From NCBI RefSeq assembly GCF_001984155.1, contig NZ_MTQO01000043.1, positions 62,001 through 126,000 of the forward strand: a DNA stretch of 64,000 nt, given 5' to 3'. A program made the position numbers and the translations under genes. The notes under the pieces are model-generated. The model was not told the DNA's origin. It was given only the letters and a program-made list of their open reading frames with translations, and searched no databases. Positions 27,047 through 36,365 of the stretch are shown piece by piece (the stretch's first letter is position 1; the number at the start of each line of letters is the position of its first letter). The stretch is from Actinosynnema sp. ALI-1.44 (GTDB lineage: Bacteria > Actinomycetota > Actinomycetes > Mycobacteriales > Pseudonocardiaceae).

Positions 27047-29539
27047 ATGGGTGTCCCAGATCGACCGTCGTTGGACGGTCTGGCCGAGAAATGGGCAGCG
27101 CAGTGGGAAACGACCGGGCTGTACAGGTTCAGCGCCCCGGGCGACCGCGCGGCCGTATTCTCGATCGACACGCCACCTCCGACGGTCAGCGGGTCACTGC
27201 ACGTCGGGCACGTGTTCTCCTACACGCACACCGACATCGTCGCCCGCTACCAGCGGATGCGCGGCAAGCACGTGTTCTACCCGATGGGGTGGGACGACAA
27301 CGGCCTGCCGACCGAGCGGCGCGTGCAGAACTACTTCGGTGTCCGGTGTGACCCGTCGTTGCCCTACGACCCGGGGTACCAGGCGCCGGAGCCGGGGAAC
27401 AAGAAGGTCGTGGACATCTCGCGGCGCAACTTCGTCGAGTTGTGCGAGCGGCTCACGGTCGAGGACGAGAAGGTCTTCGAGGGCCTGTGGCGCCAACTCG
27501 GGCTGTCGGTCGACTGGACCCGGACGTACACCACGATCGGCCGTCATTCGCAGCGCGTGTCCCAACGCGCTTTCCTGCGCCAACTACGCGCTGGGGAGGC
27601 GTACCAGGCCGAGGCGCCGACGTTGTGGGATGTCGGTTTCCGTACAGCCGTGGCGCAGGCGGAGCTCGAGGACCGTGATCACCCGGGCGCGTGGCACCGC
27701 ATCGCGTTCCACGGTCCGACAGGGGAGCGGATCCACATCGAGACGACGCGGCCGGAGCTGTTGCCCGCGTGCGTCGCGTTGATCGCGCACCCCGAAGACG
27801 AGCGTTACCAACACCTGTTCGGCACGACCGTGACCACGCCGGTGTTCGGCATGACGGTTCCCGTTCTGGCACACGAGGCCGCGGAACGCGACCGTGGCGC
27901 GGGCATCGCGATGTGCTGCACCTTCGGCGATCTGACCGACGTGCGCTGGTGGCGTGAGCTGAAACTGCCCAACCGCACGGTGATCGGCCGTGACGGGCGC
28001 ATCCTGCCCGACGGTCCCGAAGGCATCGACCGCGAGGCGTACGACCAACTCGTGGGCGCGACCGTGCACACCGCGCGCGAACGAGTTGTCGGGATGCTGC
28101 GCGAATCCGGTGATCTGGACGGCGACCCGCGTCCGGTTGTCCGGCCGGTGAAGTTCTACGAGAAGGGCGACAAGCCGCTGGAGATCGTCGCCAGCAAGCA
28201 GTGGTTCATCCGGTCGGTCGCGCACCAGGACGCGCTGCTGCGCCGGGGCGAGGAACTGCGTTGGCACCCGGCGAACCTCAAGGTCCGGTACGACGACTGG
28301 GTCCGCGGCCTCAACGGCGACTGGCTGATCTCCCGCCAGCGCTACTTCGGCGTCCCGTTCCCGGTCTGGTACGCGGTGGACGCCAACGGCGAACCCGGCG
28401 AGCTGATCCTGCCGAGCGAGGACGCGCTGCCGGTCGACCCGTCCACGAACGTGCCCGACGGGTACACGGCCGACCAGCGCGGCGAACCCGGTGGATTCGT
28501 CGGCGAGACCGACGTGATGGACACGTGGGCGACGTCGTCGCTCACGCCGCAGATCGTGTGCGGCTGGGAGGAGGATCCTGAGCTGTACGCGCAAACGTAC
28601 CCGATGGATCTGCGCCCGCAGGCTCACGACATCATCCGGACGTGGCTGTTCGCCACGATCCTGCGTGCCGAACTGGACTCCGGCACGCTGCCGTGGCGGC
28701 ACACCGCGCTGTCGGGCTGGATCCTCGACCCGGACCGCAAGAAGATGAGCAAGTCCAAGGGCAACGTGGTCACCCCGGTGGACCTGCTCGTCCAGTACAG
28801 CCCGGACGCGGTCCGCTACTGGGCCGCCAGCGGACGGCCCGGCACCGACACCGCGTTCGACCAGTCCCAGATGAAGATCGGCAGGCGGCTGGCCACGAAA
28901 CTGCTCAACGCGGCCAAGTTCGTGCTCGGCTTCCCATCACCCGACCCCGACGCGGCCGTCACGGACCCGCTCGACCAGGCCATGCTCGCCGCCCTGGACG
29001 ATGTCGTGCGCCAGGCAACGGACGCGTTGGAAGCGTTCGAGTACACGACCGCGCTGGAGCGCACCGAGCGGTTCTTCTGGGTGTTCTGCGACGACTACCT
29101 CGAACTGGTCAAGCAACGCGCGTACGGCGACGTCAGCGAAGGCAGCGCCCAGTCCGCTCGGCTGGCGTTGCGCACGGCCCTGGACACGATCCTGCGGCTG
29201 TTCGCGCCGTTCCTGCCGTACAGCGCGGAAGAGGCATGGTCGTGGTGGCACACGGATTCCGTGCACACCGCGCCGTGGCCCACGCCTCGCGGCATGTCCA
29301 CGGACGGTGCGGCGCTCGACCTGGCCAGCTCGGTGATCACGGTGGTGCGCAGGGAGAAATCCGCTGCGAAGTTGTCCATGCGCGCCGAGGTCGACACGGT
29401 CCGTGTGCACGCTCCGGCCGACCAACTGGACGTGGTCACGTCGATCGGGCCGGATCTGCGTGCGGCGGGCAACATCGGCAGGCTCGATGTCGTGCCGTCG
29501 GACGAACTGCGGGTGGAGGTGTCCCTAAACCGGTTGTGA
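27047..29539 (+). CDS. valS: Valyl-tRNA synthetase
   Basis: This 830-residue class I synthetase charges tRNA-Val. It starts at ATG 27047, with AGGTGG 12 bases upstream. The HIGH-type motif is in PPTVSGSLHVGHVFSYTHTD near residue 50. An editing domain sits in the middle, and KKMSKSKGNVVTPVDL near residues 565-580 carries the KMSKS loop. A C-terminal anticodon domain with FEYTTALERTERFFW follows. The C-terminal coiled coil found in many bacterial ValRS is short or absent, and spacing resembles the more compact type. The last 15 bases overlap the convergent EI24 gene. Confidence 0.95.
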   Translation: MGVPDRPSLDGLAEKWAAQWETTGLYRFSAPGDRAAVFSIDTPPPTVSGSLHVGHVFSYTHTDIVARYQRMRGKHVFYPMGWDDNGLPTERRVQNYFGVRCDPSLPYDPGYQAPEPGNKKVVDISRRNFVELCERLTVEDEKVFEGLWRQLGLSVDWTRTYTTIGRHSQRVSQRAFLRQLRAGEAYQAEAPTLWDVGFRTAVAQAELEDRDHPGAWHRIAFHGPTGERIHIETTRPELLPACVALIAHPEDERYQHLFGTTVTTPVFGMTVPVLAHEAAERDRGAGIAMCCTFGDLTDVRWWRELKLPNRTVIGRDGRILPDGPEGIDREAYDQLVGATVHTARERVVGMLRESGDLDGDPRPVVRPVKFYEKGDKPLEIVASKQWFIRSVAHQDALLRRGEELRWHPANLKVRYDDWVRGLNGDWLISRQRYFGVPFPVWYAVDANGEPGELILPSEDALPVDPSTNVPDGYTADQRGEPGGFVGETDVMDTWATSSLTPQIVCGWEEDPELYAQTYPMDLRPQAHDIIRTWLFATILRAELDSGTLPWRHTALSGWILDPDRKKMSKSKGNVVTPVDLLVQYSPDAVRYWAASGRPGTDTAFDQSQMKIGRRLATKLLNAAKFVLGFPSPDPDAAVTDPLDQAMLAALDDVVRQATDALEAFEYTTALERTERFFWVFCDDYLELVKQRAYGDVSEGSAQSARLALRTALDTILRLFAPFLPYSAEEAWSWWHTDSVHTAPWPTPRGMSTDGAALDLASSVITVVRREKSAAKLSMRAEVDTVRVHAPADQLDVVTSIGPDLRAAGNIGRLDVVPSDELRVEVSLNRL

Positions 29540-30283
29540 CTCGCGGGAGTCCTGGAGGACTTCGCGGGCGACGAGCACGCCGCCGACGAACGCGACCGGC
29601 ATGACGATGATCGCGAGCAGCGGGATGGCACACAGCAACGACGCGGGCAGCCCGAGGCCCAGCATGAGTCCACGGCGCTTGCGCACGTGGGCCCGGCGTT
29701 GTTTGAGCGCCATCCCGCGCCGGTAGAACGGCACCGCGACCAGTTCCAGCGCCAGGAACCAGGCGCTGACCAGCGCGAGCAGGACAGGCACGACGAACTG
29801 GCCGACAATCGGGATGAACCCGGCGAAGAACAGCGGGATCGCGTACATCAACGACCAGAGCACGAGGATGAGGCCGTCGCGGATGCCCATCCCCAGCAGC
29901 CGGTACCACGGCAGGTCGACCGCGCCGGGCACGCCGCCGAGGTCGTCCTCGACCTTCTCGGCGATGTACTCGTAGAACGGCGCGCCGATGGCCAGCGTCA
30001 ACGCGGAGAACAGGATCAGGCCGATGGACAGCGACGCGGCGAACAGCACCACGGCCGCGGCGACCCGGATCGTCGTGCGCCACGTGTCCGACCAGTCGTC
30101 GGCGAACGGCGTGACCCAGGCCGACAGGTCGCCGATCCACACCACCAGTGCGATCATCCCGCCGAGCAGCAGCAGGGTGGTCAGGACCGCGGGAATGGCG
30201 CCGAGCAGCAGCAGTTTCGGCTTCCGCAGCAGAATGCCCAGCCCTTGGGCGAACATGCCCATACCTTTGACGAAGTCACGCAC
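29525..30283 (-). CDS. EI24 (CysZ-like) membrane protein
   Basis: This 252-residue protein starts with GTG at 30283. Several membrane helices lie near residues 25-50, 73-100, 140-165, 167-190 and 207-235, with the EI24 family motif region AIPLFFAGFIPIVGQFVVPV. The family includes the sulfate transporter CysZ. Substrate in actinobacteria is not established. Its 3' end overlaps valS tail-to-tail by 15 bp. Confidence 0.85.
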   Translation of the reverse strand: MRDFVKGMGMFAQGLGILLRKPKLLLLGAIPAVLTTLLLLGGMIALVVWIGDLSAWVTPFADDWSDTWRTTIRVAAAVVLFAASLSIGLILFSALTLAIGAPFYEYIAEKVEDDLGGVPGAVDLPWYRLLGMGIRDGLILVLWSLMYAIPLFFAGFIPIVGQFVVPVLLALVSAWFLALELVAVPFYRRGMALKQRRAHVRKRRGLMLGLGLPASLLCAIPLLAIIVMPVAFVGGVLVAREVLQDSRESQPV

Positions 30284-30410
30284 GCGGTAGTTCTACCAGT
30301 GCCGACCTGGGGCTATCCGGGCGGATCGGACGTTCGGGACATCGCCGGACCCATCAGGATCCCGTCAACGCGACGGCGGGGCGTGTCAAAACGCCGTCAG
30401 CGGTGTTCAG

Positions 30411-31121
30411 ATGCGTGAACACCCGGGGCATTCTGCGGTTATCGGCAAGATCCTTGTGGTGGACGACGATCCGCAGATCGCACGCGCTCTGCGGATCAAC
30501 CTCGTCACGCGCGGGTACCAGGTGACGACCGCGCACGACGGCGCCGGTGCGTTGCGCGCCGCAGCCGGGAACAAACCTGACCTGATCCTGCTGGACCTGT
30601 GCCTGCCGGACATCGACGGCGTCGACGTGATCACCGCGCTGCGCGGCTGGAGCCGTACGCCCATCGTGGTCCTGTCGGCTCGCCGCGACCCGCACAGCAA
30701 GATCGTCGCGCTGGACGCGGGCGCCGACGACTACGTCACCAAGCCGTTCGGGATGGACGAGCTGCTGGCCAGGATCCGCGCGGCGACCCGCCGGTCGTCC
30801 ACTGCCGCCGCGCTGGCGCAGCAGGCACTCGTCGACACCGGAACCTTCACGGTGGACCTGACCGCGAAGCGGATCTGGCGCGACAGCGTCGAACTGCACC
30901 TCACCCCGACCGAGTGGGGCGTGTTGGACATGCTCGCCCGCAACCGGGGCAGGCTGGTCAGCCAACGCCAGTTGCTCGACGAGGTCTGGGGGCCGGGGCA
31001 CCAGGCCGACGGGCACTACCTGCGCGTCTACATCGGACAACTGCGGCGCAAGCTCGAACCGGAACCCGCGCGGCCGCGGCACCTGATCACCGAGCCGGGG
31101 ATGGGCTACCGGCTGGTGTGA
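30411..31121 (+). CDS. kdpE: OmpR-family response regulator, KdpE-like
   Basis: This 236-residue protein has a receiver domain near residues 13-125: acidic pocket VVDDDP, phosphorylated Asp in LILLDLCLPDIDG, Lys in VTKPFG. A winged-helix DNA-binding domain follows near 140-236 (LTPTEWGVLDMLARNRGRLV, YLRVYIGQLRRKLE). The overall sequence is most like KdpE, which activates the Kdp potassium pump. No KdpD kinase or kdpABC genes are adjacent. A potassium-permease-like gene lies 1.9 kb downstream, which may be relevant. The kdpE name is probable, not proven. Confidence 0.75.
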   Translation: MREHPGHSAVIGKILVVDDDPQIARALRINLVTRGYQVTTAHDGAGALRAAAGNKPDLILLDLCLPDIDGVDVITALRGWSRTPIVVLSARRDPHSKIVALDAGADDYVTKPFGMDELLARIRAATRRSSTAAALAQQALVDTGTFTVDLTAKRIWRDSVELHLTPTEWGVLDMLARNRGRLVSQRQLLDEVWGPGHQADGHYLRVYIGQLRRKLEPEPARPRHLITEPGMGYRLV

Positions 31122-31142
31122 GCCGCTGGTAAGTTGGGTCTA

Positions 31143-31730
31143 ATGCCCACCAATGAGCAGATAACCCAGCACCACGACCCTGATCCGAACGAGAACCCGT
31201 GGGTCAACGGCCCACCGCCGCCCGAGACGGTCGTGATCAGTTCCTACAACCCGGAGTGGCCCCGCCGCTACGAGACCCTGGCCGCTGGGATCCGCGCGGC
31301 GCTCGGGGACGCGGTGCTCGACCTGGACCACGTCGGGTCCACGTCCGTCGAAGGTCTCGCCGCGAAGGACGTCATCGACATCGACCTCACCGTCGCGGAC
31401 CCCCGTGACGAGGACGCGTACCTGCCTCCGCTGGAACGACTCGGCTACCACCTCGTAATCCGCGAACCGTCGTGGCACGAGCACCGGTGCCTCCGGCTCA
31501 CCGACCCCCGCGTCAACCTCCACGTGTTCGGCCCGGACTGCCCGGAGACCGTCCGGCACAGGATGTTCCGCGACTGGCTGCGTGCCCACCCCGACGACCT
31601 CGCGCTCTACGAGGAGGCGAAGCGGGCCGCCGTCCCGGGCGGCGGACACGTCATGGACTACAACCGGCGCAAGGAGAAGACGATCCGCGAGATCTACGAC
31701 CGGCTGTTCCGCGCGGCGGGGATGCTCTAG
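31143..31730 (+). CDS. GrpB-like nucleotidyltransferase-fold protein
   Basis: This 195-residue protein starts at ATG 31143 (TTG at 31134 is possible, but neither has a strong ribosome site). The family motif ISSYNPEWPRRYETLAAGIR lies near residues 28-47. DLDHVGSTSVEGLAAKDVID near 60-80 carries the GSTS and D-x-D positions of the GrpB/UPF0157 family. The C-terminus has YNRRKEKTIREIYDRLF. The fold is nucleotidyltransferase-like; the biological role is unclear. Confidence 0.88.
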   Translation: MPTNEQITQHHDPDPNENPWVNGPPPPETVVISSYNPEWPRRYETLAAGIRAALGDAVLDLDHVGSTSVEGLAAKDVIDIDLTVADPRDEDAYLPPLERLGYHLVIREPSWHEHRCLRLTDPRVNLHVFGPDCPETVRHRMFRDWLRAHPDDLALYEEAKRAAVPGGGHVMDYNRRKEKTIREIYDRLFRAAGML

Positions 31731-31731
31731 C

Positions 31732-31792
31732 TTTTGGCAACCAATGTGGCCTTCGTTGCCAAAAACGCAACCAATGTGGCATTCGTTGCGTT
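31732..31792. repeat. Two palindromic repeats with conserved loop, also phoU terminator
   Basis: Two adjacent hairpins lie between convergent genes. The first has stem TTTTGGCAAC/GTTGCCAAAA (31732-31741 and 31755-31764). The second has stem AACGCAAC/GTTGCGTT (31764-31771 and 31785-31792). The 13-base loops differ by one base (CAATGTGGC, C or A, TTC). On the minus strand the second hairpin is followed by TTT and can end the phoU transcript. A related copy lies at 43820-43842. Confidence 0.85.
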
Positions 31793-31829
31793 TCATGCAG
31801 GTGCATGGGATAGGGGTCTGGCCGCAGCA

Positions 31830-32474
31830 CTAGCTCGCCATGACCCCGGTCTCGACGAACGTTGCCCTGCGCACAATGGACAGTGCGTGGTCGCCGAACC
31901 GTTCGTAGCACTGGCTTAGCCGCACCGCGTCCACGGCGGCGCCGACACCGTACGACCAGTCCTGGTACTCCAGTACGGCGAACAACGACCTGTGCAGGTC
32001 GTCCAGTTCCTCGTCGGCGGCGCTGACGGCGCCGACGAGCCCGGAACTGCGTGTCCGCAACGTCTCTGCCGCGTCGTGCGCGAGATTCACCGCGATGTCG
32101 GCCATCTGCGCGAACCGCGGGCGCAACACCGGTGGCAGCACTTCGCGGGGGGACCGCCTGCGGACGGTCTCGGCGATGTGCTGCGCCAGATCGCCCATCC
32201 GCTCCAGGCTTTCCGCCGAGTGCATCGCCGCGATCACCAGCCTGAGGTCACCGGCGACCGGTGCCTGCAACGCCAGCAGCAGGTGCGCGTCCGACTCGCA
32301 GGCCGAGCGGGCCAAGTCGACGATCCGGTCGTCGGCGATGACCCGTTCGGCGGTGCTGAGGTCGTTGGTCAGCAAAGCCGTGGTGGCGTCCCGCATCGCG
32401 GCCGCGGCGAGGTCGCTCATGTTCACCAGGGACGCCACGAGGTCGTCGAGACGGTTGCGGAAGCTGTCGCGCAT
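31830..32474 (-). CDS. phoU: PhoU-type phosphate signalling regulator
   Basis: This 214-residue all-helical protein is made of two PhoU three-helix bundles. It begins MRDSFRNRLDDLVASLVNMS. Metal-binding motifs ERVIADD near residues 40-46 and ESLERMGDLAQHIAE near 85-99 are the E/DxxxD signatures of PhoU. A second set is in CYERFGDHALSI near the C-terminus. PhoU links phosphate transport to PhoR/PhoP signalling. No pst genes are adjacent. Some actinomycete genomes carry extra phoU copies next to potassium or phosphate permeases. Confidence 0.92.
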   Translation of the reverse strand: MRDSFRNRLDDLVASLVNMSDLAAAAMRDATTALLTNDLSTAERVIADDRIVDLARSACESDAHLLLALQAPVAGDLRLVIAAMHSAESLERMGDLAQHIAETVRRRSPREVLPPVLRPRFAQMADIAVNLAHDAAETLRTRSSGLVGAVSAADEELDDLHRSLFAVLEYQDWSYGVGAAVDAVRLSQCYERFGDHALSIVRRATFVETGVMAS

Positions 32475-32577
32475 TGGTCCAGCCTAAGGGCGGACCTCGT
32501 CAATTTCGGCTGCCGACGGCGTCAAGGTCGCGTCAAGCAATGGTTCTGGCCCGCGTCCGGCACGATCTACTTGCGCC

Positions 32578-32988
32578 ATGAGGACGACTGTCAGGCGGTG
32601 GCCCAGGCTCGGCGCGCTCTACGGCGCCGGGCTCGGCTTCGCAGGTGGAATCGTCGCGGCCGTCGTTTCGGCGGTGGGCGGCCTGGTTGATCCGTTGAGC
32701 GCGCCCGTGCTCGTGGTCGCGGTTGTGTCGGCCGTGACCACAGGGGCCGGTGCGTTGCTCGCCGGGCTGCAGAGCTGGTTGCTCTACGCGAGCTTCGTCA
32801 TCGGACACGGTGGTGAGCTTGAATTGTCGGGCCTCAGCTTCCAGTCGGCGGTCGTCCTCGCAGGCACCGCGGTGATCGCGACCGCCGCCGGTGCCGCCAT
32901 CAGGTGGATCCAACAGCCCGCGCTCGTCGAGATCCCGCACCAGCGCGCCGCGGCTGACGCGGTCACGAACGTGTTGGTGAACCGGTGA
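32578..32988 (+). CDS. Small membrane protein coupled to KimA-like permease
   Basis: This 136-residue protein has three or four hydrophobic segments (about residues 12-35, 42-65, 66-78, 92-110) and no recognised domain. A short soluble tail follows (IPHQRAAADAVTNVLVNR). Its stop overlaps the GTG of the permease gene as GTGA, so translation is coupled. A role as an accessory subunit of that permease is inferred from coupling only. Confidence 0.65.
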   Translation: MRTTVRRWPRLGALYGAGLGFAGGIVAAVVSAVGGLVDPLSAPVLVVAVVSAVTTGAGALLAGLQSWLLYASFVIGHGGELELSGLSFQSAVVLAGTAVIATAAGAAIRWIQQPALVEIPHQRAAADAVTNVLVNR

Positions 32989-34798
32989 AGACGGCCGAGA
33001 AACACCGATTAACGGTCGTCGGCGGCCTGGCCGCGCTGTCGCTCGACGCGATGGCCTCCGTGGCATACGGCCCGGAGGCCATCGTCATCGTCCTGGCCGT
33101 GGCCGGTGGCGCCGGGCTCGGGTTCACGGTGCCTGTGACGATCGCGATCGCCGTCCTGCTCGGCGTGCTGACGTTGTCCTACCGGCAGGTGATCGCCGCC
33201 TTCCCCGAAGGCGGCGGGGCGTATGGCGTGTCGAAGAAGTACCTGGGGCGGCGGGCATCCCTGGTGGCAGCAGCGTCACTGGTGATCGACTACGTGCTCA
33301 ACGTGGCAGTGTCGGTCGCCGCTGGTGTCGCCGCGCTGACGTCGGCGTTCCCCGAGCTGTTGCCGTACACGGTGTGGTTGTGCCTCGGTGTTCTCGTCGT
33401 GATCACCGCCGTGAACCTGCGCGGGATCGCCCACAGCGGGCGGGCGTTCATCGTGCCGACGATCATCTACATCGGATCGATCGTGCTGGTGGTCATCGTG
33501 GGGCTGATCCGTGACAACGCGGCGGTGTCCGAGCATTCGGCTGGGGCACAGCAACTGCAGACCGTCGGCGTGCTGGTGCTGTTGAAGGCGTTCGCCAACG
33601 GCTGCGCGGCGCTGACCGGCGTGGAGGCGATCGCCAACGCGGTGCCTTCGTTCCGCCGACCGCGCGCAAACGAGCGCAGAACGCCGAGGTGGCGCTCGGG
33701 CTGCTGTTGGCGGTGATGCTGCTGGGGATCGCGGTGCTGGTGCAGAAGTTCAGCATCCACCCCGCCGACGGGGTGACCGTGTTGTCGCAGGTGACCGAGG
33801 CGTCCATCGGCAGCGGGTTCGGGTTCTACGTCGTCCAGTTCGCCACGGTCGTCCTGCTCGCGCTCGCGGCCAACACGTCCTTCGGCGGCCTGCCGGTCCT
33901 GGCCCAACTGCTGGCCAAGGACAACAACCTGCCGCACTTGTTCGCGCTGCGCGCGGAACGGCAGGTGCACACGTACGGCATAGGTTTCCTCACGCTGACA
34001 TCCGCGATCCTGCTCGTCGCGGCGGGCGGTGAGATGAATGTGCTGGTACCGCTGTTCGCGATCGGGGTGTTCGTCGGCTTCACGTTGTCGCAGTTCGGAA
34101 TGATCCGGCACTGGCGCGCGACCAGGAACCCAGGCTGGCGAAGGCGGGCAGCGCTGAACGGCTTCGGGGCGTTGCTGACCGCGATCGCGGCCGTCGTGGT
34201 GACGACGAGCAAGTTCGGCGAGGGCGGCTGGCTGATCGTGGTGGCGTTGCCGGTGATCGTGATGCTGATGGAATGGGTGAACCGCGCTTACCGCCGCATC
34301 GGCGACCGGCTGGAACTGGGCCGGACCCCGGTGCCACCACGCCCCAACTCCGCACTCGTGGTGGTCCCGATCGGCACGGTGTCCCGGCTGACCCGCGACG
34401 CGATCGCGGCAGCCTTGTCACTGGGCGACCGCGTCGTGGCCGTACACGTCACGGACCCGGACGAGTCAGCCAACGACCTGGTGGCGGCATGGGACCGCTG
34501 GAACCCAGGCGTAGACCTGGTGTTGCTGCATGGCGAACGACGCAGACTGGGCGACCCACTGGTGCAGTACCTGCGGAACGTGACGGAGAAGCAGGTGTTC
34601 GTCCTGATCGCCGAGGTCGAGCCGGAACACTTCTGGCAACGGATCCTGCAGAACCAGCGCGGCGCGGTGGTCGCACACGCGTTACGCCGCCGGAGGAGTG
34701 ACGCCGTCGTGTGCCGGTTGAGGTTCCGTGTTGACCCACGTCAGCCAGCTTGGCCGGAGAAGGACAGAGCTGACAGGGCGGCGGCGCAGCCGGTCTGA
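32985..34798 (+). pseudogene. KimA-like APC potassium permease, split by a frameshift
   Basis: Two frames together make one APC-family permease of about 600 residues. The first (32985 to the TGA at 33716) holds the N-terminal half, with LAALSLDAMASVAYGPEAIV. The second, open from at least 33689 to 34798, resumes in the next frame with RAQNAEVALGLLLAVMLLGI, the remaining membrane helices and a cytoplasmic C-terminal domain (SALVVVPIGTVSRLTRDAIA). The N-terminal DALSSVAYG-like signature and C-terminal soluble domain resemble KimA, a c-di-AMP-controlled potassium importer of Bacillus. Frames join if one base is restored near 33667, where CGCGCAAACGAG would then read as Ala-Lys-Arg. It may be a true mutation, a sequencing error or a programmed shift. 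Confidence 0.7.
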
Positions 34799-34831
34799 GT
34801 CGTGGTTGCCGCTGCGGCGGCGTGCGGGGGA

Positions 34832-34980
34832 GTGCAGGGCGGCCTGCAACGGTTCGCGGGGGAAGGGAGTGCAGGGCGGCCTGCAACGGGTTCGCGAGCA
34901 TGCGCCTTGCAGGCGGTTCGCGAGCATGCGCTATGCAGGCGGCTTGCGCGCAAGCGCAGAAGTGGGCGGCCCTGCGCGCA
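34832..34980. repeat. Short direct repeats in non-coding block
   Basis: Units TGCAGGGCGGCCTGCAACG occur at about 34832 and 34870. GGTTCGCGAGCATGCGC-type units occur at about 34889 and 34914. CTGCGCGCAAGCGCAG-type short palindromes recur at about 34943 and 34971, and again inverted near 35595-35665. The units abut each other. No coding frame is supported. Spacing and length are not those of a CRISPR array. Confidence 0.7.
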
Positions 34981-35008
34981 AGCGCAGATGGGGGCTTCGG
35001 GGGTGTCT

Positions 35009-35136
35009 CCTGCCCGTCGGCCTGGGCGAAGCCAACCACGGGCTGTCAAGAGGTCGGCCTGCCCGAAGAGCCCCAGCGACAGCCATACCGATCCTCTTGA
35101 TAGACCGTGGTTCCCTGGGGCAGGTCGACGGGCAGG
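35009..35136. repeat. 128-bp palindromic element, copy 1
   Basis: The element is bounded by CCTGCCCGTCG and its inverse CGACGGGCAGG. Its halves pair further, through CCAACCACGG/CCGTGGTT and TCAAGAGG/CCTCTTGA. Copy 2 at 35446-35572 matches it in inverse orientation, with about a dozen differences. Similarity continues for about 20 bases to the left (GCTTCGGGGGTGTCT). No transposase gene is present, so a MITE-like element is a possible description. Confidence 0.8.
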
Positions 35137-35201
35137 AGGCGCCCTCGCCTCGGATACACACAACAGGATCTCGACTATGGGCAGGGAGTACACCCACCCC
35201 A

Positions 35202-35380
35202 TCTCCTGCTTTGAGGTCTGCCACCCGGCGAGGGGCTATCTTTCCCCCGCAGGATCCCAAGCCTTGACCAGGAGTAAGGCGTGGTCACCAGACCCGCAAT
35301 GGAGATCCCGGGTTTGAAAGACGAAAGACGAAAAGACAAAGACGGGGTCCCTCGCCGGGAGCAGACCTCTGAGCAGGAGG
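35202..35380. repeat. Inner 33-bp inverted repeat pair
   Basis: Arms at about 35202-35235 and 35348-35380 are near-perfect complements. They share TCTCCTGC/GCAGGAG, GAGGTCTGC/GCAGACCTC and CCGGCGAGG/CCTCGCCGG. An alternative hairpin uses GCCGGGAGCA (35354-35363) with TGCTCCCGGC (35395-35404), enclosing AGACCTC/GAGGTCT. The spacer has the purine-rich tandem GAAAGACGAAAGACGAAAAG. This pair lies between the two 128-bp elements. Confidence 0.75.
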
Positions 35381-35445
35381 TCTTCGCGCCGTGTTGCTCC
35401 CGGCGCACACTTTTCGTGACCCGGGGTTTCAGGGCGCGGGTGTCC

Positions 35446-35572
35446 CCTGCCCGTCGACCTGCCCCAGGGAACCACGGACAGTCAAGAGGTCCGTATGGCT
35501 GTCGCTGTGGCTCTTCTTGTAGGCGGACCTCCTGACAGCCCGTGGTTGGCTTCGCCCAGGCCGACGGGCAGG
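35446..35572. repeat. Palindromic element, copy 2, inverted
   Basis: This is the inverse of copy 1 at 35009-35136, about 90% identical by eye, with the same CCTGCCCGTCG ends. The flank to 35592 (AGACACCCCCGAAGC) also matches the left flank of copy 1. Together with the inner pair it makes about 600 bp of nested inverted repeats between the permease gene and the TetR gene. Confidence 0.8.
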
Positions 35573-35706
35573 AGACACCCCCGAAGCACCACTCTGCGCT
35601 AGCGCGCAAGCCACGAACTTCTGCGCTGGCGCGCAGGGCCGCCTGCCCTGCGCTTGCGCGCGGGCCGTTGCGAATCGACCTGCGGTCGTCCGGCTACGGG
35701 ACTGCC

Positions 35707-36273
35707 TCAGGTTGCGCGGAGGCCCTTCCACAGCAAGTCGAAGACTTCCTCGGCCTCGGTACGCCAGTCGCCGTTCTTGTCGAGCAGCATCGTGCACCCC
35801 AGGACCCGCAGAACGGTCTTCGGATTGAGATCGGCCCGGGCGGCTCCAGCTTCTATGTTCGCGGATACCAGCGTGGTCACCGCGTTCAGCATGGCGTCGA
35901 ACGCCTGGGTGATGAGGTCCTCGTTGTTCTTCGTCGCCGCGTGCAGGGCTGGGCCGAGGCCACGCTTGGTCATCATGTACGAGGCGAAGTAGCCGGTCCA
36001 CAGGCGGAACGCTTCTTCTGGCGAGTTCTTGTCGAGCAGCGTGGGAACAACGTCGACGAGGGTGCGCACCTCGCTCTGGTAAACGGCGATCACAAGTGAC
36101 TCCGGCGTGGGGAAATGCCGGTAGACCGTGCCGACTCCGACGTCGGCCTTCTTGGCGATCGCGTTGTACGCCAGACCTTCGTCGCATGCCAGCAGGTGCT
36201 TCGCCGCGGCTATGATGCGTTCGTTGTTGCGTCGCGTGTCCGCCCGCCGGGGGCTCACGGATCCCGTGGTCAT
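35707..36273 (-). CDS. TetR-family repressor of the molybdenum hydroxylase operon
   Basis: This 188-residue protein is taken from ATG 36273; the frame is open 12 codons further up. The helix-turn-helix is near residues 20-63 (NAIAKKADVGVGTVYRHFPT). The C-terminal ligand domain (AFRLWTGYFASYMMTKRGLG) resembles SbtR-type TetR proteins. It is divergent from the three-subunit oxidoreductase operon. Two matching palindromes at 36366-36409 lie between, so it probably represses that operon and itself. Ligand unknown. Confidence 0.88.
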   Translation of the reverse strand: MTTGSVSPRRADTRRNNERIIAAAKHLLACDEGLAYNAIAKKADVGVGTVYRHFPTPESLVIAVYQSEVRTLVDVVPTLLDKNSPEEAFRLWTGYFASYMMTKRGLGPALHAATKNNEDLITQAFDAMLNAVTTLVSANIEAGAARADLNPKTVLRVLGCTMLLDKNGDWRTEAEEVFDLLWKGLRAT

Positions 36274-36365
36274 CGCTCCTCCCGGCACGTCCGGTTCGAC
36301 TGGATCCACTTCAAGAACCTAATGCATGACCAGGGCGGACCTGGTGTGACTTCAGCGTTGCGAAG

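Noticed and set aside
34832-35665. CRISPR array
   Set aside because: Repeats are adjacent or inverted, with unequal spacing and no spacer pattern or cas genes.
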